A stretch of 64,000 nt of DNA from Hygrocybe punicea (GCA_963556145.1 OY744462.1:5270001-5334000), one strand, 5' to 3'; shown: positions 1 to 11,308, counted from the stretch's first letter. The notes: generated by a model not told the origin, from the letters alone. A program made the numbers and translations.

Positions 1-81
1 GCGATTTTCGAGCTGCATTTTACGGCCGCTGTCATGGCCAAAGGATGATGGGGACACTTTGATTGGAGCGCTTCCCGACCC

Positions 82-895
82 TTGGCTCCACCTCCCTTGG
101 AAAACAGGTCACAAGCTCCGAACCCTGATGGGGAGAAGTGGGTGAAGGATGAGGCAACAGCCAAGAATCTCCTCTTACAGAAGATACCAGACTCGGTGGC
201 CATGAAGATCCACTGCCACCCGACCATTGCTTTAGCCTGGGAATCCGTTGTTGAAGAGTACACTCGCCAGAGTGTCTTTGCTCAAACTGAGTTGAGAGCC
301 GCCTTCCTCAACTTGAGGTGTCCTAACAAAGGCAACGTGCGAAAGTTCTTGGATGACCTGCGTGCCAAAAGGGAGGATTTAGCTTCATTAGACATGGACA
401 TCGATGACAAAGATTACCGGTCCACTATTATCTTGTCCCTCCCCCCCACCTCACAAACTTCGCCTCAGTGCAGCTCACCACGGCTAAGCTATACAGCTCC
501 ACCAAGACCATTGAGCCTGACCTCTTTATTCAGGTGATTGCCGACGAGTGGGACTGCTATAGATCCCAACAGATACGATCCAAGCGGCCAATGACCAACC
601 CGGAGATCGATGATGGCAATGATGTGATGGCTGTGGTGCCGGAGAAAAGGAACAAGGGCCAGAGCCGATATGCTGACAAGAGTTGTTACAATTGCGGCGA
701 GCTGGGCCACATCAGCAGGTTCTGCAAGAAACCAAGGAAGGCCAGGGCCGTCACGGAGCCCAAACTGAATGACATTCCCATGTCAGCTTGCATCGAGGAA
801 TGCGATGGTGCCTTCGGCGTTGATTCCATTTCATCCTCTGAAGATGACAACACTGCCGATGCCCTATCCGATTTCAGCGATTTCAGCGACGATGG
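82..895 (+). pseudogene. gag: copia gag with CCHC zinc knuckle
   Basis: The start of gag is upstream of the window or decayed. One frame runs 82 to about 440 and a second frame continues from about 450, so a frameshift lies in the C-rich run near 439-447. The second frame contains a CX2CX4HX4C zinc knuckle (CYNCGELGHISRFC, about 685-726), which binds template RNA in retroelement Gag proteins. An Asp/Ser-rich tail follows and is interrupted at 896 by a solo LTR. Upstream text resembles the UBN2-type gag region of copia elements. A functional Gag is unlikely. Confidence 0.85.
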
Positions 896-1412
896 TGTGA
901 CGGCGAGTTCTGTTGTAGACCCGAAATGGGAATCTACGAAAAGGGTGATCAGCTAAGAAGTGATCAGAGTGGAGTACGAAGACTGATGAGATGATACGAA
1001 GCGAGGACTAAGAAATAGAACTGAAGGGGAGCGATAACCTGTATTTTCTATATGGTTGTAGTATAAGGGTACATCTTTTATACTACTGGGAGTGATCCTG
1101 TGCTGTAGTAACTATGTACTACAACCGAAGGCTGTAACTGATAGGAGTGGAGTGGAGCGGAGTATAGGAGGAATGATGCTATGTACTAAGTAACGGGAAA
1201 TGAAGATATATCATATGTAACTATATACGTACTGATTCCGGGTCGTTAGAGACATTGCATCTTGAGTAGGAACGATTCCGGAGGCGGAATCCGGAGCGGA
1301 ATCGACGGAGAGAACCGGAATCAGGCGGAATCGACAATACGTGAATGGGAATGGACGGGGACAAAGTGGGATATGAAGAGGATTCGGGTCCAGAGGGCCC
1401 GGAGCCTCTACA
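896..1412 (+). mobile_element. Solo LTR, family B copy 1, inside copia gag
   Basis: This stretch aligns along nearly its whole length with 7509-8123 and, for its first part, with 56901-57025. It starts TGTGACGGCG and ends GGAGCCTCTACA, the usual TG...CA of an LTR. Relative to copy 2 it lacks about 80 bp near 970-1000. No convincing target duplication is seen (left GATGG, right ACAGC). It separates the copia gag tail from the protease region. Confidence 0.75.
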
Positions 1413-3124
1413 ACAGCCTCGACCCCACCAACCCCCTAGAGAACATTTGGGCTGACGAGCCCATCTTTGATACCATTGCTGGTGTGCCCGATGCCGAGGC
1501 AGCCATGGATGTCGAATGGGTACGGGTTGGGGCCTTTCTCGAATGCGGGTCACCGGACGAGACCACCGCCATCGCGGATGGAGGAGCCACGCACGAAACT
1601 AGGGTTAGCTTGTTAGATTCCAGATGTACTATACATATATCACCCTAACGGGATGCCCTAGAGAATGTAACCGAGGTCCCTCCCAAAACCTTCCGAGCTG
1701 CGAATAAACAGAGGTTCAGTGCTACTGAGGCTGGTACACTCACACTGAACTTACCAAATGGTGTTGATTTCTCAAGTCTGCAACTCCATGAAGTCCTCTA
1801 TTCCCCCGAAGTCGGTTACACCCTCATATCAATCGGCAAGCTCGACGATCTGGGATTCGAGGTACTCTTTGCCAAGGGCACTTGCACCATTCGCGTGCCA
1901 GATGGGAAAATCGTAGGCAGGATTCCCAAGGATGCAAGCGGCCTCTATCGGTTGACTAGTGGAGGGGAATCAGCACACGCGCTCGAGACAGTAACCATTG
2001 ACCAACTACACCGGCGCATGGGCCATATAGCCCCCGATACTGCCAAACACATGATTAAAGGTGGTTTTGTGATGGGAGTATGCCTCGACAGTTCCTTGGG
2101 CACCCCCGTTTTTTGTGAGTCTTGTATATATGCCAAAGCCACACGAAAACCAGTACCCAAGGAAAGGGAAGGCCAACGAGCTAGCGAACTTGGTGGTGAG
2201 ATACACAGCGACATCTGGGGACCAGCCCCTGTTCCTACCCTTTGAGGCCGTCGGTATTACGTCAGTTTCATCGACGACAAAACCCGTCTTGTGCATGTCA
2301 CCCTTTTACATAACAAAGGTGAGACCTTCCAGGCCTATACAGACTTCAAAGCTTGACTCCAAACGCAATTTGGCAAGGGCATCATTGCCCTAAACTCTGA
2401 TAGAGGGGGAGAGTACACTGGCAAGACATTTACCACTCACTTACTGAAGAATGGTACTCACCAGAAGCTGAACGTCCATGACACTCCCCAGCACACCGGA
2501 GTCTCCGAGCGATTCAATCGTACCATTATAGAACATGTTTGAGCCATGCTCCACGCGAGCGGACTCCCTAGGCCTCTGTGGGGCGAGGCTGCTCACCATG
2601 CCATTTGGCTAATAAACCGGACTCCCACCAGGGCACTCGACAACATGACACCTCTCCAGGCTGCCACCGGAAAGAAGCCAGACATCGCCCTCATTCACGA
2701 GTGGGGGGAAAAGGTGTGGGTCAGAGTTGAAAAAGGCGACAAGCTGGGAGACCACGTGCATGAGGGACATTGGGTCGGTATGGATGAAAACAGCAAAGGC
2801 GCATGTATTTACTGGCCCTGGTCAAGAACCGTCACTGTCGAGCGCAACGTCTACACCAGAAATAATCGAGAACCCATGGACCGCATCAAGGGGGAGAACT
2901 GGACCTTCGAACAGCCGACCGAGTCAGCTACATTGAGTCAGGGTCTGCAAACACCCCCACCTATGTTGGGCGAGCAGGACATACCTTTGGCGCCTGACCC
3001 GCCGGATATAGCACCACCAGTACTGCCCATAGACCAACCTCCCATCCCTCCGAAACATCAAAATGATAAGATCGATCCCATGAACATTCTACCCAAGGGT
3101 TCCAAAAGAACTAAAAACCCCAGC
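1413..3124 (+). pseudogene. pol: copia protease and integrase region
   Basis: All fragments lie in one frame, interrupted by stops at about 1646-1648, 2243-2245, 2354-2356 and 2540-2542. Visible motifs in order are a protease-like LLDSRCTIHISP (consensus LLDSGAT...), a GAG-pre-integrase zinc region HRRMGHI...CESCIYAKA, and the integrase core residues IHSDIWGP, LNSDRGGEY and GVSERFNRT, giving the D-D-E set. A copia-type C-terminal region follows until the solo LTR at 3125. Two of the stops are explained by C-to-T type changes (TGG to TGA, CGA to TGA). Non-functional. Confidence 0.9.
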
Positions 3125-4775
3125 TGTTACGGATCGCTTCTGCAGCGGGCTCCGGCAACAATCAACTTAACAGGGGATCGGCTTCCAGAGGAGAGAACAG
3201 CAGCTTTCATTGTTGCTTACAGCTAAGACAACACTGCTAAGAAGGGGGGGTCAAGGTCTAATGTCATTGCGAGCCGTGGGGGTTACCCAAAACAAGATGA
3301 GTCTGCCCCAAGAACCAGACTAAACGTAAGGAAAGGAAAAGAAGAAAAAGTCCGAACCAACAACAAGAACAGTATATATAGTGGCTGGTCTTGAGGGGAG
3401 GTAAATAGAAACACAACCATGAAGCCACAACATGTCCAACTACACCATGTGTTCACCATGAGGCGCACATGAGGCGTCCTCATGTCGATGTTCTCGCGAT
3501 CCAACTGGAGGCCCGGGTGTCATTGAGGGAGAGGTGAGGTCCAGATGACTCGGATGATTTGTCATCAGATCATGTGATGTGCAGAATTGCCTATTCGGGG
3601 TCTACACTTGCTGTAACAAGCAAGTGTGCAATCTGGCAAGTGCATTGCACGGTCGGGTCGAAGATGGGTATCATCCAGTGTGGGATTGGTGATGAGAATG
3701 TCTTGAGGTGGTGTGGATGTAGTGGCAAGGTTTGCATGAAAGAAAACAAAGGAATGTGTGGAAGGAAAACCAACTAGGACGGTGGGCTAGTCGAGGTCAG
3801 ACATGTGAACAGCATAAGCTGTACCGGATGACGATGTCTGTTGATGACATATCGAGGAGCGGTGTCTTGTCCTGTTTGTGGAACAAGAAGGTCCACTTGA
3901 TGTCGGTATTCGTCCAAGAAAGGGTATCATTGTAAACGAGTGTGGGAGATATCAAGGTTATAGATGGAAAAGGTTAAATGAATGTGGGTCCAGGTTTCGA
4001 GTCATGGCACGAGTGACAAGCTGTGGGAACAAGTCGTCGGGTACTGCATTGAAGCGGTGTCGTGCGAACAATATGCGATAGGGGTTGGTTCACTGTTTGG
4101 GAAGTCGTATGGTCTGTGGTCGAAGTCCAAAAGAATGTGCTTCGGCAATGGTCGGATTAGAGAGAACAGTGAAATGTCCTGTGATCGAGGATTGTCCAGG
4201 GCATGCGTGTAGGTGAGGAATGTCGTCGGATCGTCAGGGAGGATAATGGTAGGCACAGAATACGAAAGTGGAAACCATATATCCGGGAATGGCAATTGTC
4301 AATTACATGTCGAGATATTGTTGAGGTGGAAGTCAGAAGTATCAATGGCGGAAGGGTTTCGATGCCGATGCCAAAGATAGATCATAACAAAGTAGAAACC
4401 GATCAGGAAGGTGATGGCAATGCTGCCAATAACAATTACGGTAATGAGCTGTGTCGGGAGTACAGCCATTGTGAATCGGTTTGTCGTGGGATGAAGTCAA
4501 CAATATGTCAGGGCAAGGGAAAAGACAATAGCGATGATGTCCGTCGGCAAGGAGACTATTCGGGTACAGCAAGGTAACGTGGGGATGTGTCCATGGTCGG
4601 TCTGGATTGTTCTAGAAGAAGAAAGGAAGAAAAGAGAACAAGGACAAGAATAAACAACAATGTCCAAAAGAAGACAAAAGGTAAAGGGGAACGAAAAAGG
4701 AAGGTATGGTAAAGTGGAATCGTCATCGTGGGTAGTGGAGTCGGAATCGGAGTTGCGGAGTTGAAAAATGTAACA
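3125..4775 (+). mobile_element. Solo LTR, family A copy 1 (1651 bp), 5-bp target duplication CCAGC
   Basis: The block begins TGTTACGGATCG and ends AAATGTAACA, a TG...CA LTR with inverted TGTTAC/GTAACA ends. It is flanked by CCAGC at 3120-3124 and 4776-4780. A very similar copy lies reversed at 50941-52609 and the start of a third at 63844. There is no internal retrotransposon coding, so this is a solo LTR left by LTR-LTR recombination. Its antisense strand holds an open frame (4299-4469) described separately. Confidence 0.95.
4299..4469 (-). other. Antisense ORF inside LTR-A copy 1: 56-residue single-pass membrane peptide
   Basis: An ATG-started frame of 57 codons opens MAVLPTQLITVIVIGSIAIT, continues through a hydrophobic segment and ends in a basic, His-rich stretch (LWHRHRNP), which looks like one transmembrane helix with a cytoplasmic tail. 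The same frame is open at the same place in LTR-A copy 2 (51262-51432), with only about three residue changes. After one TGA the same frame stays open about 98 more codons (to 4002) in both copies. Whether it is expressed is unknown; it could be an old captured exon or chance. Confidence 0.35.
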
Positions 4776-6556
4776 CCAGCCAGCAAGTCATAGACCTCAC
4801 TACTGGCAAGGGACGCACCTCCAACAAACCCGCCGACCCCGTCGTAACCACCGGTGTACAACGTCAGACTGTTAACCCTGAACTCGCGAGTGACCATGCA
4901 GAAACCGATGAGGAATGGACAATGCCAGCTACGGATGAAAACATAGATGAGTACCTACTGGCACTTGAAACAGCAGACACTGAAGCCATCGAACCGTGCA
5001 CCCTGAACAAGGCGAAGCGTCGACCAGACTGGCTGTTATGGGAAAAGGGAATACATGAAGAACTCGACACTCTCCGCAAAGCTGGAACTTGGGATCTCGT
5101 TGACAAGCCTGAAGCTGCAAATGTGGTTGGATCAAAATGGGTATTCCACGCCAAGAAGGACGCCGCTGGTGCTGTTGTTAGACATAAAGCTCGCCTGGTA
5201 GCTCAAGGTTTTTCGCAGATCCCCGGTATCGACTACCTCGACACGTATGCACCCATCGCAAAGCTCGCTTCTGTTCGCACCATCCTGGCCATGGGAGCGA
5301 AGTTGAATTTGGAAATGCACCAGATCAACATAAAAGGTGCATACCTGAATGGCGACCTGACCGAGGACAAGGTGGTGTACATGAAACAGCCCCCTGGCTA
5401 CCACGCCCCCAACTCTGCTGGGAAGGTTTGCCGCCTCAATAAAACTCTATATGGCCTCAAACAGAGCGGTCGCCGATGGTACCAGAAACTGGTCTTCATC
5501 CTTGTCACAAACCTCAGTTTCCGTCGTTGTGAAGTAGATCAAGCCGTATTTATATACAGAGTCAATGACGAACTTACAATTATTGCCGTCCATGTTGACG
5601 ACTGCACCATTGCAGCCACAACCCTCCTACTCATCGAAGATGCAAAGGCTGGCATTCGCAAGTTTGTGGAGATAAGCGACCTGGGTGAGCTTCACTGGTT
5701 GCTAGGCATAGAGATTCGTTGGGATCGAGAGCCCGGAACCATCCACTTGTTGCAGCGATCCTACATAGATTCAATTCTACGACGTTTCAACCTCGAAGAC
5801 TGCAAACTGGTTTCAACGCCAATGGAGATGAATCTAAGACTCACCGCTGCTCAGTCGCCAACTACCACAACAGAGTTCGCCGTAATGCGTGACGTGCCAT
5901 ATCTTGAGGCCGTTGGATCACTCATGTGGGCGTGCCTCGGTACCCGACCCGATATCACATTCGCCATCACCACGCTCTCCAGATTCTCCAAGAATCCAGG
6001 CCCCACTCATTGGGACGCAGCCAAACGAGTCTTCCGATACCTGGCTGGAACCCAGAACCTTTGGCTGTCTTATGGCGACACACGAAGCGGACTTGTAGGA
6101 TATGCTGATGCCGATGGCAGTACGACAGAATATCGACGAGCAGTAAATGGTTACGCTTTCATTCTTGATGGAGGAGCCGTCTCCTGGAGCTGCAAGAGAC
6201 AAGAAATTGTTTCTTTATTAATGACCGAGAGTGAATACATAGCGGCGACAAACATGGCAAAGGAGGCCCTTTGGTTACGCTCCCTTTTGTCTTCACTTTT
6301 CAAGCCCATTAACACCCCGACCACCCTCTTCTCAGACAATCAATCCGCGATCACCCTATCTAAAGAACATCAGTATCACGTGCAAACAAAACACATTGAC
6401 GTACGTTTTCACTTCATCCGATGGATTATCAAGAACGGCCAACTTCGATTAATATATTGCCCAACCGACGACATGGTGGCCGATACGTTGACCAAAGCGC
6501 TCCTGTCTGCCAAAGCAAAACATTTCTCCTCCGAACTCGGCCTTCATGCGGTTTGA
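4776..6556 (+). pseudogene. pol: copia reverse transcriptase and RNase H
   Basis: An uninterrupted frame from 4922 gives 544 residues. RT features are the WVFHAKKD...ARLVAQGF block, LYGLKQSGRRWY, and HVDDC in place of the usual YVDD. In motif A the text reads QINIKGAYLNG where the family has QMDVKTAFLNG, so the first catalytic aspartate is Asn. RNase H shows YADAD, ESEY and TKHIDVRFHFIR. The catalytic change together with upstream stops means this RT should be inactive despite the long open frame. Confidence 0.92.
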
Positions 6557-6563
6557 GGGGGAG

Positions 6564-6895
6564 TGTTGTGATAGCAAACACACTCACGGCCCGATCCAAA
6601 GCTTATCACCTAGATTAGATCTCCCCTTTATCACATGATAGATCACCATTTCCCCTTTTGCGAGCCAGTTCTTTCTTATACGTTTATCCTTTGTTCATGT
6701 AGTACTTAGTCTACTCTCGCAGTGTAGAAGACCTCAGTTGCGCGTCCTTTCCGCCACTGAGGTCTGTTAGCCTTTCATTCACTTTCACACAATTCACTGA
6801 CAATTACCTAGATTCTGTACTATTACTAGGTAACAATATATAGAGTTGCGTGTCCTTTCCGCCACTGAGATTCTGTACTATTACTAGCCTCTACA
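6564..6895 (+). mobile_element. copia 3' LTR (332 bp)
   Basis: It follows the polypurine tract directly, starts TGTTGTGATAGC and most likely ends CCTCTACA at 6895. It contains a duplicated segment (GTTGCGYGTCCTTTCCGCCACTGAG, near 6735 and 6844), and CCTCAGT...ACTGAGG can form a hairpin, perhaps marking the R region. The right boundary is inferred from the CA end and by comparison with the LTR at 9531-10035, so it is less certain than the left. Confidence 0.65.
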
Positions 6896-7452
6896 TGAAG
6901 TTCAGTTGGCACTGAACCAGGAAAGGATGGAGTTTCATTGGGTCAGAGCTGTTGAATGTGTCCAGTTCTCAGACTTTGGTACATTGCTTATTGTCCCCTT
7001 TGTTTCGGAGGATAGTGGCTAGGAGGATGATGGCTTCAGTGAGGTTGGCGTCATTGCGGTTAGCATTGCCCAGCCCAAGAGGCTTGTTCTTTTCAAAAAT
7101 GGGGCATGGAAGTGGTTCATTTCTTGGAGTGTGGGTTTCTTCCAGTGGAGAAACTGGAGTCACAGTTGGGTGTTCAAGCAAGCTCTCTGGTTGGGTAAGT
7201 CGATAACATGTGGGGGTTCTACATTGAGAGAAACCTTGGAAAGACATGATCAAATGTAAAAAGAATACGACTCAAGAGTAGTTCTGAAAATACTGTTGGA
7301 GACATGCAAGTAACTCTGGACAGAATGGAGTTAGTCAGAGGGCCAGAGGTGTGAACTCTTGAAGTAGTTTAGCTACTTCCTTAAGTCATACTGAGTAGGC
7401 ACAAAGCAGATGGAGTGGAGTTAGTCAGGAGATTCGGACTAAAGACGCAGAC
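6896..7452. other. Intergenic repeat remnant, no gene seen
   Basis: There is no convincing coding frame or RNA gene between the copia LTR and the hAT element. The short open frames here lack recognisable motifs. Confidence 0.5.
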
Positions 7453-7508
7453 TAGTGTTGAGGAAGTTTTGTCTCAGACTGACCCAAACCCGGTTTAGAC
7501 TGAACCGA

Positions 7509-8123
7509 TGTGACAGCAAGTTCGATTGTAGACCCGGAAGAGGAATCTACAGAAAGGGGTGATCAGCTAAGAAGTGATCTGAGGAATTCAGTTTCTTTAG
7601 AGAAGTCTAATCAATCCAACCTGAATCTGGGGGTTCCGGAATCAGAGGGAGAGTGTGGGAGAAGGGACGAAGAGAGGTGTAGATGATATGAAGAGAGGAC
7701 TTGGAAATAGAACTGAAGTGCGATGATAAGATGTATTTCTATAGGTGTATATGTGTGTATATGATTTTGTAGTGTAAATGTACTACTTTTATACTACCAT
7801 GAAGGATCCTGTGCTGTAGTAACTATGTACTACAAGCGAAGGCTGTAAATGATAGGGGGCGAGTGGAGAGGAGGATAGGAGGAGTGGTGCTATGTACTAG
7901 GAGACAGGAAACGAAGATATATGATATACAATTATATACGTACTGATTCCGGGTTGTTAGGGACATTGCCTCGTGAGCAGGAATGATTCCGGAGGCAGAA
8001 TCTGGAACAAAATCAATAGGAAGGACCGGAATCAAGCGGAATTGATGATACAGGAATGGGAATGGACAGGAACAGTGTTAGATATGAAGAGGATACAGAT
8101 CCACACAATCCGGAGCCTCTACA
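7509..8123 (+). mobile_element. Solo LTR, family B copy 2
   Basis: It aligns with 896-1412 over almost all its length, from TGTGACAGC to GGAGCCTCTACA. Flanks are CCGA on the left and CCAA on the right, which would be a 4-bp duplication with one CpG-type change. It lies inside the left terminal region of the hAT element at 7453-9412. No coding potential is evident. Confidence 0.75.
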
Positions 8124-8289
8124 CCAAAACCACCAGTTTTGGTTTTGGTTTGGCAATTTTTAGTGGAGACTGAACCGTTTGGTCTCAGTTTGGGAGATTT
8201 GGCCCAGTTAAAACCTGGTTCAAACTCAGTTTGAACCGAACCAATAAATGTCAGACAGCAACTCAAAACTTGCCCATCCCCTGAACAAG

Positions 8290-8825
8290 GATCGACTGCC
8301 AAAGGAGAGTGGAAATGGTGGCTGGGAGTACCCAGCCACCCAGGTAAGTCTTATTTATATTATTTATATTGGATTCTAACAACAAAAACGACAGGCAACA
8401 CCACACACATGACTACCAACCTGACCACAACCACAACCACCACAACCAACACCCCCGATGTGTGCCAAACAAGGATTATGGAGCACCTGAGGTCAACAAA
8501 ACAGGCAGCAGGGTACTCCCTGCCACCCACATATGTTGTATTTTATTTATTTTATTCACTCGACACTAACTCACACTTACAGAAAATTACTGTCAATGGC
8601 CACCACGGCCACAATGACAATGACAATGATGATGATTGCCACCATGATGGCCACATCAGATGCCAACAACAACACGTCCAAGACGTGTGCACACACAAAT
8701 GAACGTGAACTGGGTGGAGTGGCAGTCAATGAGCAGTGGGGGGTGGTGCATTCACCCCCACTCCTTTGTGGTATGTATTTTTATTGATTTTTTCACTGAT
8801 TTTATTCATACATTATAGAACATGG
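8290..8825. repeat. Three hairpin-plus-intron-like modules
   Basis: Three successive units pair a short palindrome (for example GGTGGCTGGG...CCCAGCCACC near 8318-8342) with an AT-rich stretch that starts like a donor or branch region and ends in ACAG or ATAG (about 8343-8392, 8527-8581, 8772-8819). They look like decayed tandem copies within the hAT interior. The long open frames here are low-complexity and are not called as genes. Confidence 0.35.
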
Positions 8826-9088
8826 CACCATACCACCACCACCACCACTACCATCATCACCACCATGCAACACCAACACCACCACTACCATCATCACCAC
8901 CACGCAACACCAACACCACCACCACCAAGGACAGCCAATGCAGGGTCAACCCGGCTGTCATTGGGACACCCATGCAGAGAGGCTCATATGCCACCACCAC
9001 CATGCATCCGCCAAAAACAACCAATGCAGGTCCAATGCAGGTCGAACATGCCCATCATCATGTGCACAACGCATCTGATGCATTGGGG

Positions 9089-9124
9089 CACCACCACCAC
9101 CACCACCACCACCACCACCACCAC
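9089..9124. repeat. (CAC)n microsatellite
   Basis: About twelve CAC units within a wider CAC/CAT-rich zone (8826-9124). Poly-His and poly-Thr frames through it are composition artefacts. Confidence 0.95.
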
Positions 9125-9530
9125 ACCCAAACGACAACAGCTGAGGGAACACATACGTTTGATGCGTGTTTTGGTAGGACAGGGCCATGCAGCCCACCCA
9201 ATCCCCAATCCAACCTCATAATGAGGCTGGCCACATCAATTGACATGTGCAGCACTCTTGCGAGGTCAGATGGGAGTGAGGGCCCCCAGCCCATGCAGTT
9301 CACAGTTCAAACCGTGTTTGGTTTGGGATTTTTTACCAGGAACCGAACCATTTGGTTCCAGTTTGGGGCAAAAAGGCCCAAAACCAGACCGAACCGAACT
9401 TCCCCAACACTAACAGAGACTAATAATGAGCTCAAGGTGAAGGATGAATAGGATAAGGGGTACTCAAGTTGATTTTCAGAATGGAGTTACAGGACATTGT
9501 AGTTCTAGCTTATATACTTGGTAAACTAAT

Positions 9531-10035
9531 TGTTATGTCCTTAGTAACATAGAGATGATAAGAACTCCGGAAGGGGAACTGGAGTGCGGAGAAGGATAAA
9601 AGTTGCTACATACAGTGACAAGTAAACAAAGGGTAGGAACAGAAAGGAGTCCAGAATAACGGAGATGAAGAAGAATAGTGAATATAATAAGGAAGGGAAC
9701 AATAACATAAGTGAGAGGATAAGATAAGATAAAGGGAGTGGAAAAGTCTGGAGCAGAGATCATCAGAATCCATCAGAGTTGCATGGTTATGACACCCAAG
9801 CCACCTATGCCATACCACTTTTCTCCAATTACCACATGTTCATGATGTTCCCCATCCCCTTTATATACTTTCTCTCATTCATCTCACCCCCTCAGTCATT
9901 TCTCTTATTCCTGACTGAGGTGACATCCCTTACATATACATTCATTCCACACCTTATTGTTTGTAACTAGATTCTCACAGGTACAAACAATATAGTCATT
10001 TATCTTATTCCTGACTGAGATTCTCACATGGGTCA
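9531..10035 (+). mobile_element. Solo LTR, family C (505 bp), target duplication CTAAT
   Basis: It begins TGTTATGTCC and ends CATGGGTCA, flanked by CTAAT at 9526-9530 and 10036-10040. Near its right end a CTCAGTCA...TGACTGAG hairpin segment is repeated, the same arrangement as in the copia 3' LTR at 6564-6895, so it is probably a copia-type LTR. There is no internal coding, hence solo. Confidence 0.8.
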
Positions 10036-10040
10036 CTAAT

Positions 10041-10632
10041 ACTCACTATCAACTTATCAGACTTTGCTGAAGAAGACATTGACTTGGACCACTTTGTATG
10101 GACTGTCAGGCTCAATTTACATAATTTCAGACATCAGGAAAATCCTTTCTCATGAGATTAGAATAATTGTGGGGGAAATTGCCTAATTTCATCCAAGTTC
10201 ATGCATATTTACACTAATTCATGTAATTTCATGTAATGCTCATTAGCCGACTTTCATGTGGTCCAAATTACTTTTGTGTAGCTTAGTGTAATTTTTGCTC
10301 TCCTTAGAAGAGCTTAGTGTCATTTAGCTCTAATTAGTCTTCACTTATTCACACTTCGTTCAAAATGAAATAATATATTGTTCAAAAATATAAATGACAT
10401 CAGATAAGAAAAAGCTACTGCCGCTATGTCAGGAAAATCCTCTGCCCCCACTAGTGCCATTGCCATTGCACTGCCACTGCTGGTGGTGGTGTTGGTGATA
10501 CCACTGATGGCCATCACTGGTGGTAGTGCCACTGCTGTTGTGATGCTGCTGTTATGTTACCGCTGCCACCCCTGCTGCACATTCCATATTATTAACCCTG
10601 CTGTTCCATTGTGTTCACGTTCATTCACATAT
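10041..10632. other. Non-coding DNA, no gene seen
   Basis: AT-rich with several ATTTCATG-like words and then GCC/GGTG-rich text. No coding frame or RNA gene is supported. Confidence 0.5.
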
Positions 10633-11046
10633 GAAACATACTGGGGGTAATCGAAATGGCGGGTGGAAAGCTCTGCGGCTGTGAAAAGAAAAGTTGGGGT
10701 GGGGGATCATGAGAACACAGGTGATTGGGAGGCTCACCCCTCTTGTTTTCAGTTGAAATGAGCTGCGGGGGGTTGAAACATATTGTGGGTGGTCAAAAAC
10801 AGTGGGTGGAAAGCCCTGGGGCTGCTGAAAAAAAAGTTGGGGGGAAGTGGGGGCACATGTGAGAGAGCAAATGATTGGGAGGATTACCCCTCTCGTTTTC
10901 GGTCCCAATGAGCTGCAGAGGGTCGAAACATACTGTGGGTTGTTGAAAATGGTGGGTGGAAAGCCTCAGGGTCACCAAAAAATAACCTGGGGGGAGGTGG
11001 GGGCCACAAGTGAGGGCACAAGCAATTGTATGGCTCAGCCCTCTTG
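10633..11046 (+). repeat. Tandem repeat, about 2.8 units of 142-150 bp
   Basis: Units begin GAAACATA(C/T)TG at 10633, 10775 and 10925. Each contains a GTGGGTGGAAAGC(C/T) block, a G-rich tract and CACCCCTCTTGTTTTC-like text. The reverse complement resembles the GC-richer tandem units at 49243-49865, so both arrays derive from one repeat family in opposite orientation. Confidence 0.85.
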
Positions 11047-11308
11047 ACAACAATGATGGTGTAGGCACACTCACATCTTGTCCTGACTATAGATGTGCAC
11101 GGTCAGCATCAGTTGGAGGGGAAGCAATCAGGACTCACCTGGGCCGGTAGGCAAATGCACCACCTTCCTGGCTGCCCTCCATCGTTGTCATTCTTTATTG
11201 CCGGGTGGGTTGTTGTTGTCAGTGGTGGTTATTGGCAGTCCTTGGCGTTGGAGAGGAATGGTGGTGATGGTGTTGCCGCCATTGCATCCCCACTGCTGCT
11301 GCTACCAC

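Larger units (their letters stand above)
1..6895 (+). mobile_element. Ty1/copia retrotransposon, degenerate, 5' end outside window
   Basis: Order is gag with zinc knuckle, protease, integrase, reverse transcriptase, RNase H, then a purine tract (GAGGGGGAG, 6555-6563) and a 3' LTR, which is the copia order because integrase precedes RT. The 5' LTR is not in the window. The element carries frameshifts, in-frame stops and two foreign solo LTRs (896-1412 and 3125-4775), so it cannot move by itself. After mentally removing the 3125-4775 insertion and one copy of its target duplication, the coding frame joins up again. Confidence 0.93.
7453..9412. mobile_element. Old non-autonomous hAT element with TAGTGTTG termini
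   Basis: The left end reads TAGTGTTGAGGAAGTT and the right end, read inward, TAGTGTTGGGGAAGTT, followed on both sides by GGTTCGGTTT-type subterminal repeats. Flanks are ACGCAGAC (7445-7452) and ACAGAGAC (9413-9420), an imperfect 8-bp target duplication (6 of 8), which fits hAT transposons. The interior has no transposase. It holds a solo LTR (7509-8123), hairpin/intron-like modules and CAC-rich DNA. The termini match the element at 16160-17390, so both belong to one family. Confidence 0.65.

Noticed and set aside
896..1412. Target duplication for LTR-B copy 1
   Set aside because: Flanks GATGG and ACAGC do not match, so the solo-LTR call rests only on alignment with the other copies.
2546..3226. 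Copia integrase frame appearing to run on past 3124
   Set aside because: The last 33 codons belong to the inserted LTR; the same tail appears on the gypsy integrase frame at 63844 for the same reason.
8736..9451. Long His/Thr-rich open frames on both strands
   Set aside because: They follow (CAC)n and CAC/CAT-rich DNA in several frames at once, which is composition, not coding.
10633..11046. CRISPR-like array
   Set aside because: Units are about 145 bp, contiguous and without spacers, in a eukaryotic genome.
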